From positions 62,001 through 126,000 of the forward strand of contig CAVWEM010000005.1 of NCBI GenBank assembly GCA_963753955.1: a stretch of 64,000 nucleotides of DNA. The letters run 5' to 3'. Below, one piece after another: positions 30,133 through 38,991 of this stretch. Both the position numbers and the translations under genes were made by a program. The notes under the pieces were generated by a model that saw nothing but the letters and a program-made list of their open reading frames with translations, made no database searches and was not told the origin of the DNA. Position 1 is the first letter of the stretch. Each line of letters opens with the position of its first letter. Source of the stretch: Methylumidiphilus sp963753955. Lineage in GTDB: Bacteria; Pseudomonadota; Gammaproteobacteria; Methylococcales; Methylococcaceae.

Positions 30133-30531
30133 CTAATTCCCAGCGTAGACATTCCAAGCGCTATTCTCGTCGCAGCCGTCATTGGCCTCGGCGTTGACCC
30201 GGAACCACACCTTGCCAGTGGTGACCGGTGCCTTCAGATGGCCTTGGATCAGAAATTGCCCGCTGCGTTGCTGGGTAATTTTCACTTCCACCGGTTCGTT
30301 GTTTGCCCACACTTTAATCGTGTCGCGGTCGGTGTTGTCGGAGGCAGTGACGGAAAAATCCTGGATGGACTGGACTTTGGCATCCTTGGCCGGCGTTTGG
30401 TCGAAAAACTGCGGCGGTTCGCAATTCAGGATGGGGCCACCGTGATGGCTGACGCGGGGGCCGGCGAAGGCGGCGGACGAGGACAGGGTCAGGGCGATCA
30501 AGCTCAAGGCGGCAATAGCTGGGCGGGTCAT
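30133..30531 (-). CDS. Exported hypothetical protein
   Basis: 132 residues with a Sec signal peptide (ALSLIALTLSSSAAFA). The mature part has two cysteines (ILNCEPPQFF and NDGCDENSA) that could form a disulfide, and a beta-rich middle (DTIKVWANNEPVEVKITQ) suggestive of an Ig-like fold. Function unknown; probably periplasmic. Confidence 0.6.
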   Translation of the reverse strand: MTRPAIAALSLIALTLSSSAAFAGPRVSHHGGPILNCEPPQFFDQTPAKDAKVQSIQDFSVTASDNTDRDTIKVWANNEPVEVKITQQRSGQFLIQGHLKAPVTTGKVWFRVNAEANDGCDENSAWNVYAGN

Positions 30532-30672
30532 GGTCGAACCTCTTGTAATGGGTCATGCGTGAACGGTTTAAAACCGGGCGGGGTTTTCAATCCGCCGGAG
30601 GCGCTATAAGCTACCGCAAAAATCGGTTGTTTGACAGCCTTCGCCGCTCACCGATCTTCCTAGCAGCCTCCC

Positions 30673-31086
30673 ATGCAAAATAAGCTCCACGAAATATACA
30701 TTCCCGCCGACGAGATCGAAATCAGCGCCATACGTGCCCAAGGGGCCGGCGGGCAGAATGTGAACAAAGTGTCCAGCGCCGTGCATCTGCGATTCGACAT
30801 TCGCACCTCGTCCCTGCCTGAGGGCATCAAGGAACGGCTATTGGCCTTGAACGACCAGCGCATCACCGCCGAGGGCGTGGTGGTCATCAAGGCGCAACAG
30901 CACCGCAGCCAGGAATTGAACCGGCAGGACGCCATGCAGCGCCTGCATGTCTTGGTGCAAGGCATGGCCCGGCCTCAGCGCCCGCGCAAGCCCACCAAGC
31001 CTACGCTGGGTTCCAAAAAACGGCGCTTGGAAGGCAAGAGCCAGCGCGGACAGGTGAAAGCTTTGCGCGGGAAGATTGTGGATTAG
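30673..31086 (+). CDS. arfB: Alternative ribosome-rescue factor ArfB
   Basis: 137 residues. Frees stalled ribosomes by hydrolysing peptidyl-tRNA. The GGQ loop reads AQGAGGQNVNKVSSAVHLRF, and the basic C-terminal tail that enters the mRNA channel is present (PRKPTKPTLGSKKRR, then GKSQRGQVKALRGK). The length equals E. coli YaeJ/ArfB, not full RF1/RF2. Confidence 0.93.
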   Translation: MQNKLHEIYIPADEIEISAIRAQGAGGQNVNKVSSAVHLRFDIRTSSLPEGIKERLLALNDQRITAEGVVVIKAQQHRSQELNRQDAMQRLHVLVQGMARPQRPRKPTKPTLGSKKRRLEGKSQRGQVKALRGKIVD

Positions 31087-31113
31087 TTGCGGTCAATGCT
31101 TGTGTCCGCAGGA

Positions 31114-31542
31114 TCAAAACGGCTTGATGACCGCCAACAGCACAATGGCGAAGAGAAATACGACCGGAATTTCATTGATCCAGCGATAAAAGATATGGCT
31201 GTGGATATTGCGGTCGTGCTTAAAATCCATCAGCCATTTGCCGCACCAGACATGATAAGCCACCAGCAACACCAGCAAGGTGAGTTTCAGGTGCAGCCAG
31301 CCGCTGCCACGGTACAGCTCCCAGGCATAATCGCCCAGCATCCATACGCCAAAAACAAAGCTAAGGATCATGCCCGGTGTCATGATGCCGAAATACAGCT
31401 TCCGCTCCATGATTTTGAAACGCTCGACGCTGACCACGTCAGAAGCCATGGTGTGGTAAACGAACAGGCGCGGAAGATAAAACAGCCCGGCGAACCAGGT
31501 CACCATGAAAATCAGATGAAATGCCTTGAGCCACATGATCAC
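31114..31542 (-). CDS. hemJ: Protoporphyrinogen IX oxidase HemJ
   Basis: 142 residues with four transmembrane helices. HemJ converts protoporphyrinogen IX to protoporphyrin IX in heme synthesis. Signature: WLKAFHLIFMVTWFAGLFYLPRLFVYH with the conserved histidine, ERKLYFGIMTPGMILSFVFG, and WLHLKLTLLVLLVAYH. An in-frame ATG at 31536 is an equally good start. Confidence 0.9.
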   Translation of the reverse strand: MIMWLKAFHLIFMVTWFAGLFYLPRLFVYHTMASDVVSVERFKIMERKLYFGIMTPGMILSFVFGVWMLGDYAWELYRGSGWLHLKLTLLVLLVAYHVWCGKWLMDFKHDRNIHSHIFYRWINEIPVVFLFAIVLLAVIKPF

Positions 31543-31642
31543 ACCTTTATTTCAAATTGTCCGTTTTGGATCGTGACACTCGCAAAAAGAGAAGGCTGGC
31601 CGCGTCAGCCTGACGCGGCCAGCCCGCTTGCTTGTTGGACTG

Positions 31643-32599
31643 TCAATCTTCCAACTGCTGGATGCCGTCGAGGAACCAAGTTGGCTGTTTGCTGGCGCGT
31701 GAACGGATGAAATGCCACACCTCTTTCACCGGCGTAGGCGACTGGCCGGCGGATTCGCGCAGGATCACGTCGAACAGCACCACCGCTTCACGGTCGCCGC
31801 CCATGTCCCTGACTTCCAGCAACTGGGTTTCCACTTTCAGCAATTCCGTGCGGTTGTCGCCGACACGCTGCCTGATCTGATCTTGCAACTCACCAAACAC
31901 TTTGTCGGTGCAAAGACCGCGCAACTCGGCCAAATCGCCTTGATCCCACGCTTGCTGGAGATGGGCGTAGGCGGTTTTTGCGCTCTTGAGGAAGCCTGCG
32001 GCGTCGAAATCGGCGGGCAGGACCAGGGGATCGGCGGAAGCTTTGAACCCGTAGTCCGACGCGCCGCCACGATTCAGCAGATCGGTGTTGAATCCGGCCC
32101 GCCCCGAAGGTGCCGCGTCACGCTGAGAAGCCGGGTCGTAGTCTGGCGTCTCCGGCGGAGCGTAAGCGCTTCCGCCCGCAACCTGGCCTGCGCCTGAGGG
32201 GCGGCGGCCGGCGAACAGCTTGAACAGCAGGAAGGCGACACCCGCGAACAGCAGGATGTCCATAAAGTTGATGCCCTCGAACGCGCCACCGAAGAACATC
32301 GCGCCCAATAGGCCGCCTAAGGCCAAGCCGCCGAGCATGCCCATCAAGCCGCCCCGGTTGGACAATGCGCCGCGGGCCGCCTGATTGCGTTGCGCCGCCG
32401 CCGATTGTTGGAAGCCAGGCTGTTGCGAAGGGCTTGCCTGATTGAACCCGCCTGGTCGGCTATACGGCGTGCTGTAAGAGGGGCGGCTGCCGAAGGACTT
32501 GCCGCCGCCTAGGCGCGCCGCATAGGCTTCGCCGACTCCGGCTGCCAGCAGGGAAAATGCGATCAAAACGCCGAGCAGGAATCTGCTTGCTGTTTTCAT
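31643..32599 (-). CDS. Tim44-like domain membrane protein
   Basis: 318 residues. A signal peptide or anchor (LLGVLIAFSLLAAGVGEAYA) is followed by a low-complexity Gly/Ser/Gln region, two hydrophobic stretches (GLMGMLGGLALGGLLGAMFF and NFMDILLFAGVAFLLFKLF), and a C-terminal Tim44 domain (FLKSAKTAYAHLQQAWDQGD, then RGLCTDKVFGELQDQI and EVWHFIRSRA). Bacterial relatives are of unknown function. Confidence 0.8.
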   Translation of the reverse strand: MKTASRFLLGVLIAFSLLAAGVGEAYAARLGGGKSFGSRPSYSTPYSRPGGFNQASPSQQPGFQQSAAAQRNQAARGALSNRGGLMGMLGGLALGGLLGAMFFGGAFEGINFMDILLFAGVAFLLFKLFAGRRPSGAGQVAGGSAYAPPETPDYDPASQRDAAPSGRAGFNTDLLNRGGASDYGFKASADPLVLPADFDAAGFLKSAKTAYAHLQQAWDQGDLAELRGLCTDKVFGELQDQIRQRVGDNRTELLKVETQLLEVRDMGGDREAVVLFDVILRESAGQSPTPVKEVWHFIRSRASKQPTWFLDGIQQLED

Positions 32600-32639
32600 G
32601 GTCTACCTTTGGGTTGTTGAAAATCTTTAAATTTGTGGA

Positions 32640-33536
32640 TTAACCGATGATCTCGGTCAACGCGGAATCCAGCGTGGCATGGCGAAACGGAAATCCGGAC
32701 TCCAGTATGCGCCTAGGCATGGCCCTCTGCCCCTCGATCAGCAAGCCGCCCATTTCGCCCAGCATCATTTTCAATAGGAAGGCTGGCACGTACAGGAAAG
32801 CCGGTCGGCGCAGATGCTTGGCTAGGCAGGTGGTGAATTCAGCGTTGATGACAGGATTGGGGGATACGCCATTGAACACGCCGCTCAATTCCGGTTTTTC
32901 CAGCAGCCATTCGAGCATGCCCACCAAATCCCGGCAATGAATCCACGGCATCCATTGCTTGCCGTCGCCCAGTCTCGCGCCCAGCCCCAGCCGGAAGGAA
33001 GGCAGCATACTCTTCAACAGGCCGCCGTGTGGCATCAGCACTAGGCCGAAGCGGACGATACAGATTCGTATGCCGGATTGCCCGGCCCTCCGCGCCGCCT
33101 GTTCCCAGCCATCGCAGAGCCGGTGCGCGAAACCTCCCGAGCCAGGAGTTTTCTCGTCGATGATCTTGTCGCCGCCGTCGCCGTAATAGCCTACGGCGGA
33201 AGTGTTGACCAGCACCTGCGGTTTGGATTCGGCCCGCTCGATGAAATCCACCAGTTGTCCAGTCAGGGTGACGCGGCTATCCCACAATAGTTTTTTTCGT
33301 TTTTCAGTCCAATACGGACCGATCACCGCTTCGCCAGCCAGATTCACCAGCGCGTCGAAGTGCGCCGAGGACGGCAGATCCGCCAAGGAAGAGATGGCTG
33401 CGACGCCTTCACCGCAAATCGCCTGGACTTTTTCGGGCTTGCGGCTCAACACGGTCAGGCTGTGGCCTTTTTCTTTCAGCACCCGGCATAACTCCCGGCC
33501 TATCGAACCGGTTCCGCCAGTGATTAAAATATCCAT
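32640..33536 (-). CDS. TIGR01777 family epimerase (YfcH-like)
   Basis: About 298 residues from the ATG at 33536, chosen because MDILITGGTGSIGRELC puts the NAD(P)-binding Rossmann motif right at the N-terminus; a longer in-frame start at 33593 adds an unconserved leader. Further signature: NTSAVGYYGDGG, FAHRLCDGWEQAARRA, RFGLVLMPHGGLL, GDGKQWMPWIHCRDLV and VFNGVSPNPV. Extended SDR family with uncertain substrate. Confidence 0.85.
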   Translation of the reverse strand: MDILITGGTGSIGRELCRVLKEKGHSLTVLSRKPEKVQAICGEGVAAISSLADLPSSAHFDALVNLAGEAVIGPYWTEKRKKLLWDSRVTLTGQLVDFIERAESKPQVLVNTSAVGYYGDGGDKIIDEKTPGSGGFAHRLCDGWEQAARRAGQSGIRICIVRFGLVLMPHGGLLKSMLPSFRLGLGARLGDGKQWMPWIHCRDLVGMLEWLLEKPELSGVFNGVSPNPVINAEFTTCLAKHLRRPAFLYVPAFLLKMMLGEMGGLLIEGQRAMPRRILESGFPFRHATLDSALTEIIG

Positions 33537-33623
33537 GCAGGGGGATCCTCTTTGCGTGGCTTCAGGTGGTGTTACGTTTTGCCATTGCCGCAATAGACAG
33601 CCTTTCGGGACTTTCTATCCCCG

Positions 33624-34097
33624 CTAATCCCTGTTTGCGCGGAACATCCAAAAAGCCAAGCCCGCCGCGACGGGTATCGCCGCCAGCGACCAGGACATGG
33701 GAACCTCGAAATTTCCGACCGTGACGTGCCAGCCCAGCAAAAAGCGCAGGCCGTGGAGCAACGCGGCCAGGGAAAAAACCATCCCGGCCGCCAGCAAGGC
33801 CGGCTTGGCGGGGGAGGGCGTCCACTCGTCTTCGGGCGGCGGCTCTTCCGTCCGGGCCGCGTCCGTTTCCGACGAACGAGTCCTTAGCGCCTTTTTTCTG
33901 GCCTTGTCGAGTTCGCGGGCCTTGGCCTTTTGCTGCTGCTTGTAAAAGGCGATGCCTTTTTCGATCCCCTTGGCGATAAGCTTGGTCTGTTCCTTGGTTT
34001 GGCCCGCCGCCTGGGTGCTTTTGGCGACAAGCAAGGCCTCCTCTTGCAGGCGCTGCGCGGCCTGCTCCCGGACGGTGGGCGGCTTCGGCTGGGTCAT
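33624..34097 (-). CDS. DUF2956-like protein with two C-terminal TM helices
   Basis: 157 residues from the ATG at 34097 (a GTG at 34112 is in frame). The N-terminus contains the DUF2956 pattern AKSTQAAGQTKEQTKLIAKG and IEKGIAFYKQQQKAKARELD. The C-terminal third carries two hydrophobic helices (ALLAAGMVFSLAALLHGLRF and WSLAAIPVAAGLAFWMF), an addition relative to the short soluble members I know. Function unknown. Confidence 0.65.
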   Translation of the reverse strand: MTQPKPPTVREQAAQRLQEEALLVAKSTQAAGQTKEQTKLIAKGIEKGIAFYKQQQKAKARELDKARKKALRTRSSETDAARTEEPPPEDEWTPSPAKPALLAAGMVFSLAALLHGLRFLLGWHVTVGNFEVPMSWSLAAIPVAAGLAFWMFRANRD

Positions 34098-34134
34098 CGC
34101 GGCGGCCTGCACGGGCCGGGAAACGCGGTGCGCC

Positions 34135-34242
34135 CTAGTTGGGAAACCATCGCATGGCCTGTTTGAACAAGTAAAAGCAAAATTCCAAACTCAGCGCGAC
34201 CAAGACCACATCCAACACATTCCGCATATTAAATTTGCGCAT
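34135..34242 (-). CDS. 35-residue membrane miniprotein after cysD
   Basis: ATG at 34242 (one base after the cysD stop), TAG at 34135-34137. It reads MRKFNMRNVLDVVLVALSLE and continues with FCFYLFKQAMRWFPN: one amphipathic-to-hydrophobic helix with positive N-terminus, a typical single-pass miniprotein. The tight coupling to cysD and clean start/stop favour a real gene. Confidence 0.5.
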   Translation of the reverse strand: MRKFNMRNVLDVVLVALSLEFCFYLFKQAMRWFPN

Positions 34243-34243
34243 G

Positions 34244-35152
34244 TCAAAAATAGCCTTCCTTTTTCTTTTCTTCCATCGACCCGGCCTGGTCGTGGTCGAT
34301 CAGTCGGCCTTGGCGCTCGGAGGTCTTGGTCAGCAGCATTTCCTGGATGATTTCGGGCAAAGTCGCCGCTTCGGATTCCACGGCGCCAGTCAGCGGGTAG
34401 CAGCCCAAGGTACGGAAGCGCACTTTTTTCATCTGCACTGTCTCGCCGGGCTTAAGCTCCATGCGCCCGTCGTCCACCATCAGTAACATGCTGTCACGCT
34501 CCACCACCGGGCGCTCCTTGGCGAAATACAAAGGCACGATGGGGATGTTTTCCAGATATATGTATTGCCAGATGTCCAACTCGGTCCAGTTGGACAGGGG
34601 AAAGACGCGGATGCTCTCGCCCTTGTTGATCTTGCCGTTGTAGATATTCCACAGTTCGGGGCGCTGATTCTTCGGATCCCAGCGGTGGTTCTGGTCGCGG
34701 AAGGAGTAGACGCGCTCCTTGGCGCGGGACTTCTCCTCGTCGCGCCGCGCTCCACCGAAGGCCGCGTCGAACTTGTGTTTGTCCAGAGCCTGCTTGAGTG
34801 CCTCGGTCTTCATGATATCGGTGTGTTTCTTGCTGCCGTGGCTGAACGGGCCGATGCCCAGCCGGATGCCTTCTTCGTTGACGTGGACGATGAGTTCAAG
34901 CCCCAGGTTCTTGACGTGCTGGTCGCGGAACTCGATCATCTCGCGGAATTTCCATGTGGTGTCCACATGCATCAGGGGGAAGGGCGGCTTGCCGGGATAG
35001 AACGCCTTCATCGCCAGATGCAGCATCACCGCCGAATCCTTGCCGATGGAATACAGCATCACAGGCCGTTCAAATTCCGCCGCGACTTCGCGGATGATAT
35101 GGATGCTCTCGGCCTCCAACTGCTTGAGGTGGGTGAGTTTGTGTTCGTTCAT
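34244..35152 (-). CDS. cysD: Sulfate adenylyltransferase subunit 2
   Basis: 302 residues from ATG 35152, the normal length; the open frame upstream to 35356 is unconserved. It catalyses ATP sulfurylation with CysN. Visible: HLKQLEAESIHIIREVAAEF, the PP-loop YSIGKDSAVMLHLA, HVDTTWKFREMIEFRD, FGGARRDEEKSRAKER, and SNWTELDIWQYIYLENIPIV. CysN, its essential GTPase partner, is not downstream, where it usually lies; the next genes are a miniprotein and DUF2956. Confidence 0.95.
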   Translation of the reverse strand: MNEHKLTHLKQLEAESIHIIREVAAEFERPVMLYSIGKDSAVMLHLAMKAFYPGKPPFPLMHVDTTWKFREMIEFRDQHVKNLGLELIVHVNEEGIRLGIGPFSHGSKKHTDIMKTEALKQALDKHKFDAAFGGARRDEEKSRAKERVYSFRDQNHRWDPKNQRPELWNIYNGKINKGESIRVFPLSNWTELDIWQYIYLENIPIVPLYFAKERPVVERDSMLLMVDDGRMELKPGETVQMKKVRFRTLGCYPLTGAVESEAATLPEIIQEMLLTKTSERQGRLIDHDQAGSMEEKKKEGYF

Positions 35153-35338
35153 CTTTGTCGGGGGTTGTCCAATCGCAGGGCCGGTTTTGGAGGCATGGCA
35201 TTGAATGGTAACACAAAACCTGTGGGTTCCGCCGTCTTGCCGACTTTTCCGGCAATCCTCAAGGCTTCGATTTGGCCCAAACGGTGTTGCTCGGCTATAC
35301 TGCGACAATTTTTTCCCTCCGGCATCCACCATCAAACT

Positions 35339-36799
35339 ATGAAAATCAGTATTCAACCCGTTATTTTGTCCGGGGGATCGGGCACCCGGCTGTGGCCTTA
35401 TTCAAGGGAAGCCTATCCCAAACAGTTTTTGTCGTTCACTGGAGACCAGACCTTGTTCCAAGACACAGTCTCCAGGGTGGAGGATATTGGGGGCGATCCC
35501 GTGAAGCTTGAAATGAAATCGCCAGTGGTCGTGTGCAATGAGTTGCACCGTTTCCTGGTGGGCGAGCAACTGCGCCAACTGGGTTTTGACGAGTTCGCCA
35601 TCATCCTGGAGCCCATGGGCCGGAACACCGCTCCCGCATTGACGCTGGCGGCCATGCAGGCTTCTGTGGGTGGCGACGATCCGGTGCTGGTGGTGATGCC
35701 TTCGGACCATCACATTGAGGATGTGGCCGGATTCCGCCAACGTCTGCTGGCCGCGATTTTCAAGGCAGCGGAAGGAGGCGTGGTGACCTTCGGCATCGTG
35801 CCGACCAAGCCGGAAACCGGCTACGGCTATATCCGCAAGGGCGAAGCCTTGGGCGACGAATCTTTCCTGCTCGACGGTTTTGTGGAAAAGCCCGACGCGC
35901 TCACGGCGACGGCCTACCTGGCTTCCGGGCAGTATCTCTGGAACAGCGGCCTGTTCGTCCTGCGCGCCTCGGTTTGGCTGGAGCAGATTCGGCAGTATCG
36001 GCCAGACATTGCGCAGGCATGCCAAGATGCCTTCACTCAGGCCAAGGGCGACGGGAATTTTGTGCGTATCGACAAAGCCCGCTTTGCCGCCTGCCCCAGC
36101 GACTCCATCGACTATGCGGTCATGGAGAAACTGGCGAAGGGGCCGGGCGGGGTCAAATCTGTCGTGTTCTCCCTGGATGTGGGCTGGTCGGATCTGGGAT
36201 CCTGGTCGGCTTTCAGCGAAATCCGGCCCCAGGATGACAACGGCAATGTGGCGGTGGGCGACGTGTTCGTCAAGGATGCGAGCAATTCCCTGCTCTATGC
36301 GCAAAACCGCTTCCTTGCCGCCGTCGGCGTGTCCGACTTGATCGTGATAGAAACCACGGACGCGGTATTGGTGGTGCATAAGGACAGGGCGCAGGAGGTC
36401 AAGGCAATCACCGACCACCTGAAATGTTCACTGCGGCAAGAGCATGTTTTCCATGCCAAGGTGCATAGGCCCTGGGGCAATTATGAAGGCATAGACCACG
36501 GCGAACGTTACCAGGTCAAACGCTTGACGGTGAAGCCCGGTGCGACACTTTCCAAGCAGTTGCATCATCACCGTGCGGAGCATTGGACTGTGGTTCACGG
36601 CACGGCCAAGGTGACACGGGGCGAGGAGACTTTCCTGCTATGCGAAAATGAATCCACTTTCATTCCCGTGGGCGTCCAGCACCGCCTGGAAAACCCTGGG
36701 GTCATCCCGCTGGAAATCATCGAAGTGCAGTCGGGGAGCTATCTCGGCGAGGACGACATCATCCGCTTCGAAGATCAATACAACCGCATCGAATCTTGA
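35339..36799 (+). CDS. manC: Mannose-1-phosphate guanylyltransferase / mannose-6-phosphate isomerase
   Basis: 486 residues from ATG 35339. A bifunctional type II PMI/GMP enzyme making GDP-mannose for surface polysaccharide. The nucleotidyltransferase half has LSGGSGTRLWPYSREAYPKQ, ILEPMGRNTAPAL, VMPSDHHI and FVEKPD. The C-terminal cupin half (isomerase) has VHRPWGNYEGIDHGERYQVK, HHHRAEHWTVVHGTA and IPVGVQHRLENPG with metal-binding histidines. No polysaccharide cluster is adjacent. Confidence 0.95.
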   Translation: MKISIQPVILSGGSGTRLWPYSREAYPKQFLSFTGDQTLFQDTVSRVEDIGGDPVKLEMKSPVVVCNELHRFLVGEQLRQLGFDEFAIILEPMGRNTAPALTLAAMQASVGGDDPVLVVMPSDHHIEDVAGFRQRLLAAIFKAAEGGVVTFGIVPTKPETGYGYIRKGEALGDESFLLDGFVEKPDALTATAYLASGQYLWNSGLFVLRASVWLEQIRQYRPDIAQACQDAFTQAKGDGNFVRIDKARFAACPSDSIDYAVMEKLAKGPGGVKSVVFSLDVGWSDLGSWSAFSEIRPQDDNGNVAVGDVFVKDASNSLLYAQNRFLAAVGVSDLIVIETTDAVLVVHKDRAQEVKAITDHLKCSLRQEHVFHAKVHRPWGNYEGIDHGERYQVKRLTVKPGATLSKQLHHHRAEHWTVVHGTAKVTRGEETFLLCENESTFIPVGVQHRLENPGVIPLEIIEVQSGSYLGEDDIIRFEDQYNRIES

Positions 36800-36818
36800 A
36801 CCCAAGGAAATTAACGAC

Positions 36819-37910
36819 ATGGCGCTACACTGTGGCATCGTCGGTTTGCCCAACGTCGGCAAATCGACCCTATTCAATGCGTTGACCAAAGCGGCCATCG
36901 CCGCTGAAAACTACCCTTTCTGCACCATCGACCCGAATGTGGGCGTGGTGCCTGTGCCAGACCCACGCCTGGACGCGCTGTCGGCCATCGTCAAGCCCCA
37001 GCGCGTCGTACCCACAGCGATAGAATTTGTCGATATTGCCGGGTTGGTGGCCGGGGCATCCAAAGGCGAGGGGCTGGGCAACCAATTCCTCGCCCACATC
37101 CGCGAGACCGACGCCATCGCGCATGTGGTGCGTTGCTTTGAAAACGACGATGTGGTGCATGTGGCGGGCAGGATCGACCCCGGCTCCGACATCGACGTGA
37201 TCCACACCGAACTCAACCTGGCCGACATGGCCTCGGTGGAGAAAGCCTTGCAGCGTGTCTTGAAAAGCGCCAAATCCGGCAACAAGGACGATTTGCACAA
37301 GAAAGACGTGTTGGAACGGCTGACCGTCCATCTGGACACCGGCAAGCCGGCCCGTACCTTGGGGTTGGACGCTGATGAAAAGGAATTGATCCGGGAACTG
37401 TTCCTGCTGACCATGAAGCCGACAATGTACATCGCCAATGTGCAGGAGGACGGTTTCCACGATAATCCGCTGTTAGATCACGTCCGTGCCATCGCCGAGG
37501 AAGAAGGCGCGATGGTGGTGCCGGTCTGCGCGGCCTTGGAGGCGGAAATCGCCCAGTTGGAGGAGGCCGACAAGGCCGATTTTCTGGCCGACATGGGCTT
37601 GGAAGAGCCGGGCTTGAACCGTGTCGTGCGGGCCGGCTATCAGCTATTGAATCTGTATACCTATTTCACCGCCGGCGTGAAAGAAGTCCGCGCCTGGACC
37701 ATCCACCAAGGCGACACCGCTCCGCAAGCCGCCGGCGTCATCCACACCGATTTTGAAAAAGGCTTCATCCGCGCCGAAGTTATCAGTTATGAGGATTTCA
37801 TTAGTTTTAAAGGCGAGCAAGGGGCCAAGGATGCGGGCAAATGGCGGCTGGAAGGCAAGGAGTATGTCATGCGTGACGGGGACGTGGTGCATTTTAGGTT
37901 TAACGTTTGA
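36819..37910 (+). CDS. ychF: Redox-regulated ATPase YchF
   Basis: 363 residues from ATG 36819, 19 bases after manC. An Obg-related P-loop protein that binds ATP rather than GTP. The G1 motif is GLPNVGKSTLFNAL, followed by ENYPFCTIDPNVGVVPVPD and DIAGLVAGASKGEGLGNQFL. The NKxD position reads NVQEDG as in other YchF. The C-terminal TGS domain is FFTAGVKEVRAWTIHQG through AEVISYEDFI. Normally pth lies upstream; not here. Confidence 0.95.
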   Translation: MALHCGIVGLPNVGKSTLFNALTKAAIAAENYPFCTIDPNVGVVPVPDPRLDALSAIVKPQRVVPTAIEFVDIAGLVAGASKGEGLGNQFLAHIRETDAIAHVVRCFENDDVVHVAGRIDPGSDIDVIHTELNLADMASVEKALQRVLKSAKSGNKDDLHKKDVLERLTVHLDTGKPARTLGLDADEKELIRELFLLTMKPTMYIANVQEDGFHDNPLLDHVRAIAEEEGAMVVPVCAALEAEIAQLEEADKADFLADMGLEEPGLNRVVRAGYQLLNLYTYFTAGVKEVRAWTIHQGDTAPQAAGVIHTDFEKGFIRAEVISYEDFISFKGEQGAKDAGKWRLEGKEYVMRDGDVVHFRFNV

Positions 37911-38228
37911 CTACACGACGCCGAAAATCTTGGACTTCAATTCCCTGCGCTCGACGCCTTCAATCAAGGCATCGACAAACTCTTCCGCACGGCGTTTTTC
38001 TTCCGGCAGCAGCCGCCGATAAATGGGCTGATAGGCGCGGTTGAAGCGGAGAATATCTTGCAGCCCGTAAGGCTTTTCAAGCTCATGGAAAAGCCTATGC
38101 AAATCCATAAATTCGGGGGAGAGGATGGGGATGATTTTTGCCGTGCGCATTTTGAAATACCTGCTGGGTAGGTGTTTGATTGCTTTAAAGCAATAACGGT
38201 GCCAGATAATTTTTATCTTATTCATCAA
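37911..38228 (-). CDS. Hypothetical protein
   Basis: 105 residues, basic N-terminus (MMNKIKIIWHRYCFKAIKHL) and helical, charged C-terminal half (LLPEEKRRAEEFVDALIEGV). Its stop abuts the ychF stop in convergent orientation. No family recognised. Confidence 0.5.
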   Translation of the reverse strand: MMNKIKIIWHRYCFKAIKHLPSRYFKMRTAKIIPILSPEFMDLHRLFHELEKPYGLQDILRFNRAYQPIYRRLLPEEKRRAEEFVDALIEGVERRELKSKIFGVV

Positions 38229-38355
38229 TCAGTTGATGGCTTGGTGGAAGCCGAACCCAAGAATGGCTGTGTCAAATGCCCCAATGGGACAGTGAACGCG
38301 CGATGCTTGCCAGCAATCCGCGCTTTCGACGTTGTTGTGTAGTAAACTAAGGCCC

Positions 38356-38976
38356 ATGGCGCAATATTTCCAAATCCACCCGCAAACTCCGCAGGAACGT
38401 TTGATCCGCAGGGCGGTCGAGGTCATCCGCGGGGGCGGGCTGATCGTCTATCCGTCGGACTCTTCCTATGCCTTCGGTTGCCAAATCGACAACAAGGATG
38501 CCTTGGAGCGCATTTGCCGCATCCGCCAATTGGGCCAGGAGCATCGTTTTGCCCTGGTCTGCCGCGACCTTTCACAGATTGCGTCTTTTGCCAAGATCGG
38601 CAACGAGGCGTTCCGCCTGATCAAATCGCTGACGCCTGGCCCTTACACCTTCATCCTCAAGGCCACCAAAGACGTGCCGCGCAGGCTCCAACACCCGAAA
38701 CGCAAGAGCATTGGCATCCGCATCCCGGACAGCACGATTGCGCAAGCGTTGGTGAAAGAATTGGCGGAGCCCTTGTTCAGCTCGACGTTGATCCTGCCGG
38801 GCGAGGACGAAGCCATGTCCGATCCTGTCGAAATCAGGGAGCGACTGGAAAAACTGGTCGATTTGATCATCGACGCCGGCGTGTTGCCCTACGAACCCAC
38901 CACCATCATCGGCTTCACGGAAGATGCGCCGGAAATCATCCGCCAGGGAAAAGCCGTCGCGCCTGGCCTTCAATAA
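38356..38976 (+). CDS. yciO: YciO/YrdC/Sua5 family protein
   Basis: 206 residues from ATG 38356. A YrdC-fold nucleotide- and RNA-binding protein, YciO branch, related to threonylcarbamoyl-AMP synthase. Visible: GGLIVYPSDSSYAFGCQIDN (motif with the KxR segment CRIRQL), LTPGPYTFILKAT and KRKSIGIRIPDSTIAQAL. The Sua5 C-terminal domain is absent. Whether YciO makes threonylcarbamoyl-AMP in vivo is uncertain. Confidence 0.88.
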   Translation: MAQYFQIHPQTPQERLIRRAVEVIRGGGLIVYPSDSSYAFGCQIDNKDALERICRIRQLGQEHRFALVCRDLSQIASFAKIGNEAFRLIKSLTPGPYTFILKATKDVPRRLQHPKRKSIGIRIPDSTIAQALVKELAEPLFSSTLILPGEDEAMSDPVEIRERLEKLVDLIIDAGVLPYEPTTIIGFTEDAPEIIRQGKAVAPGLQ

Positions 38977-38991
38977 TCACTCTGCCTGCCA

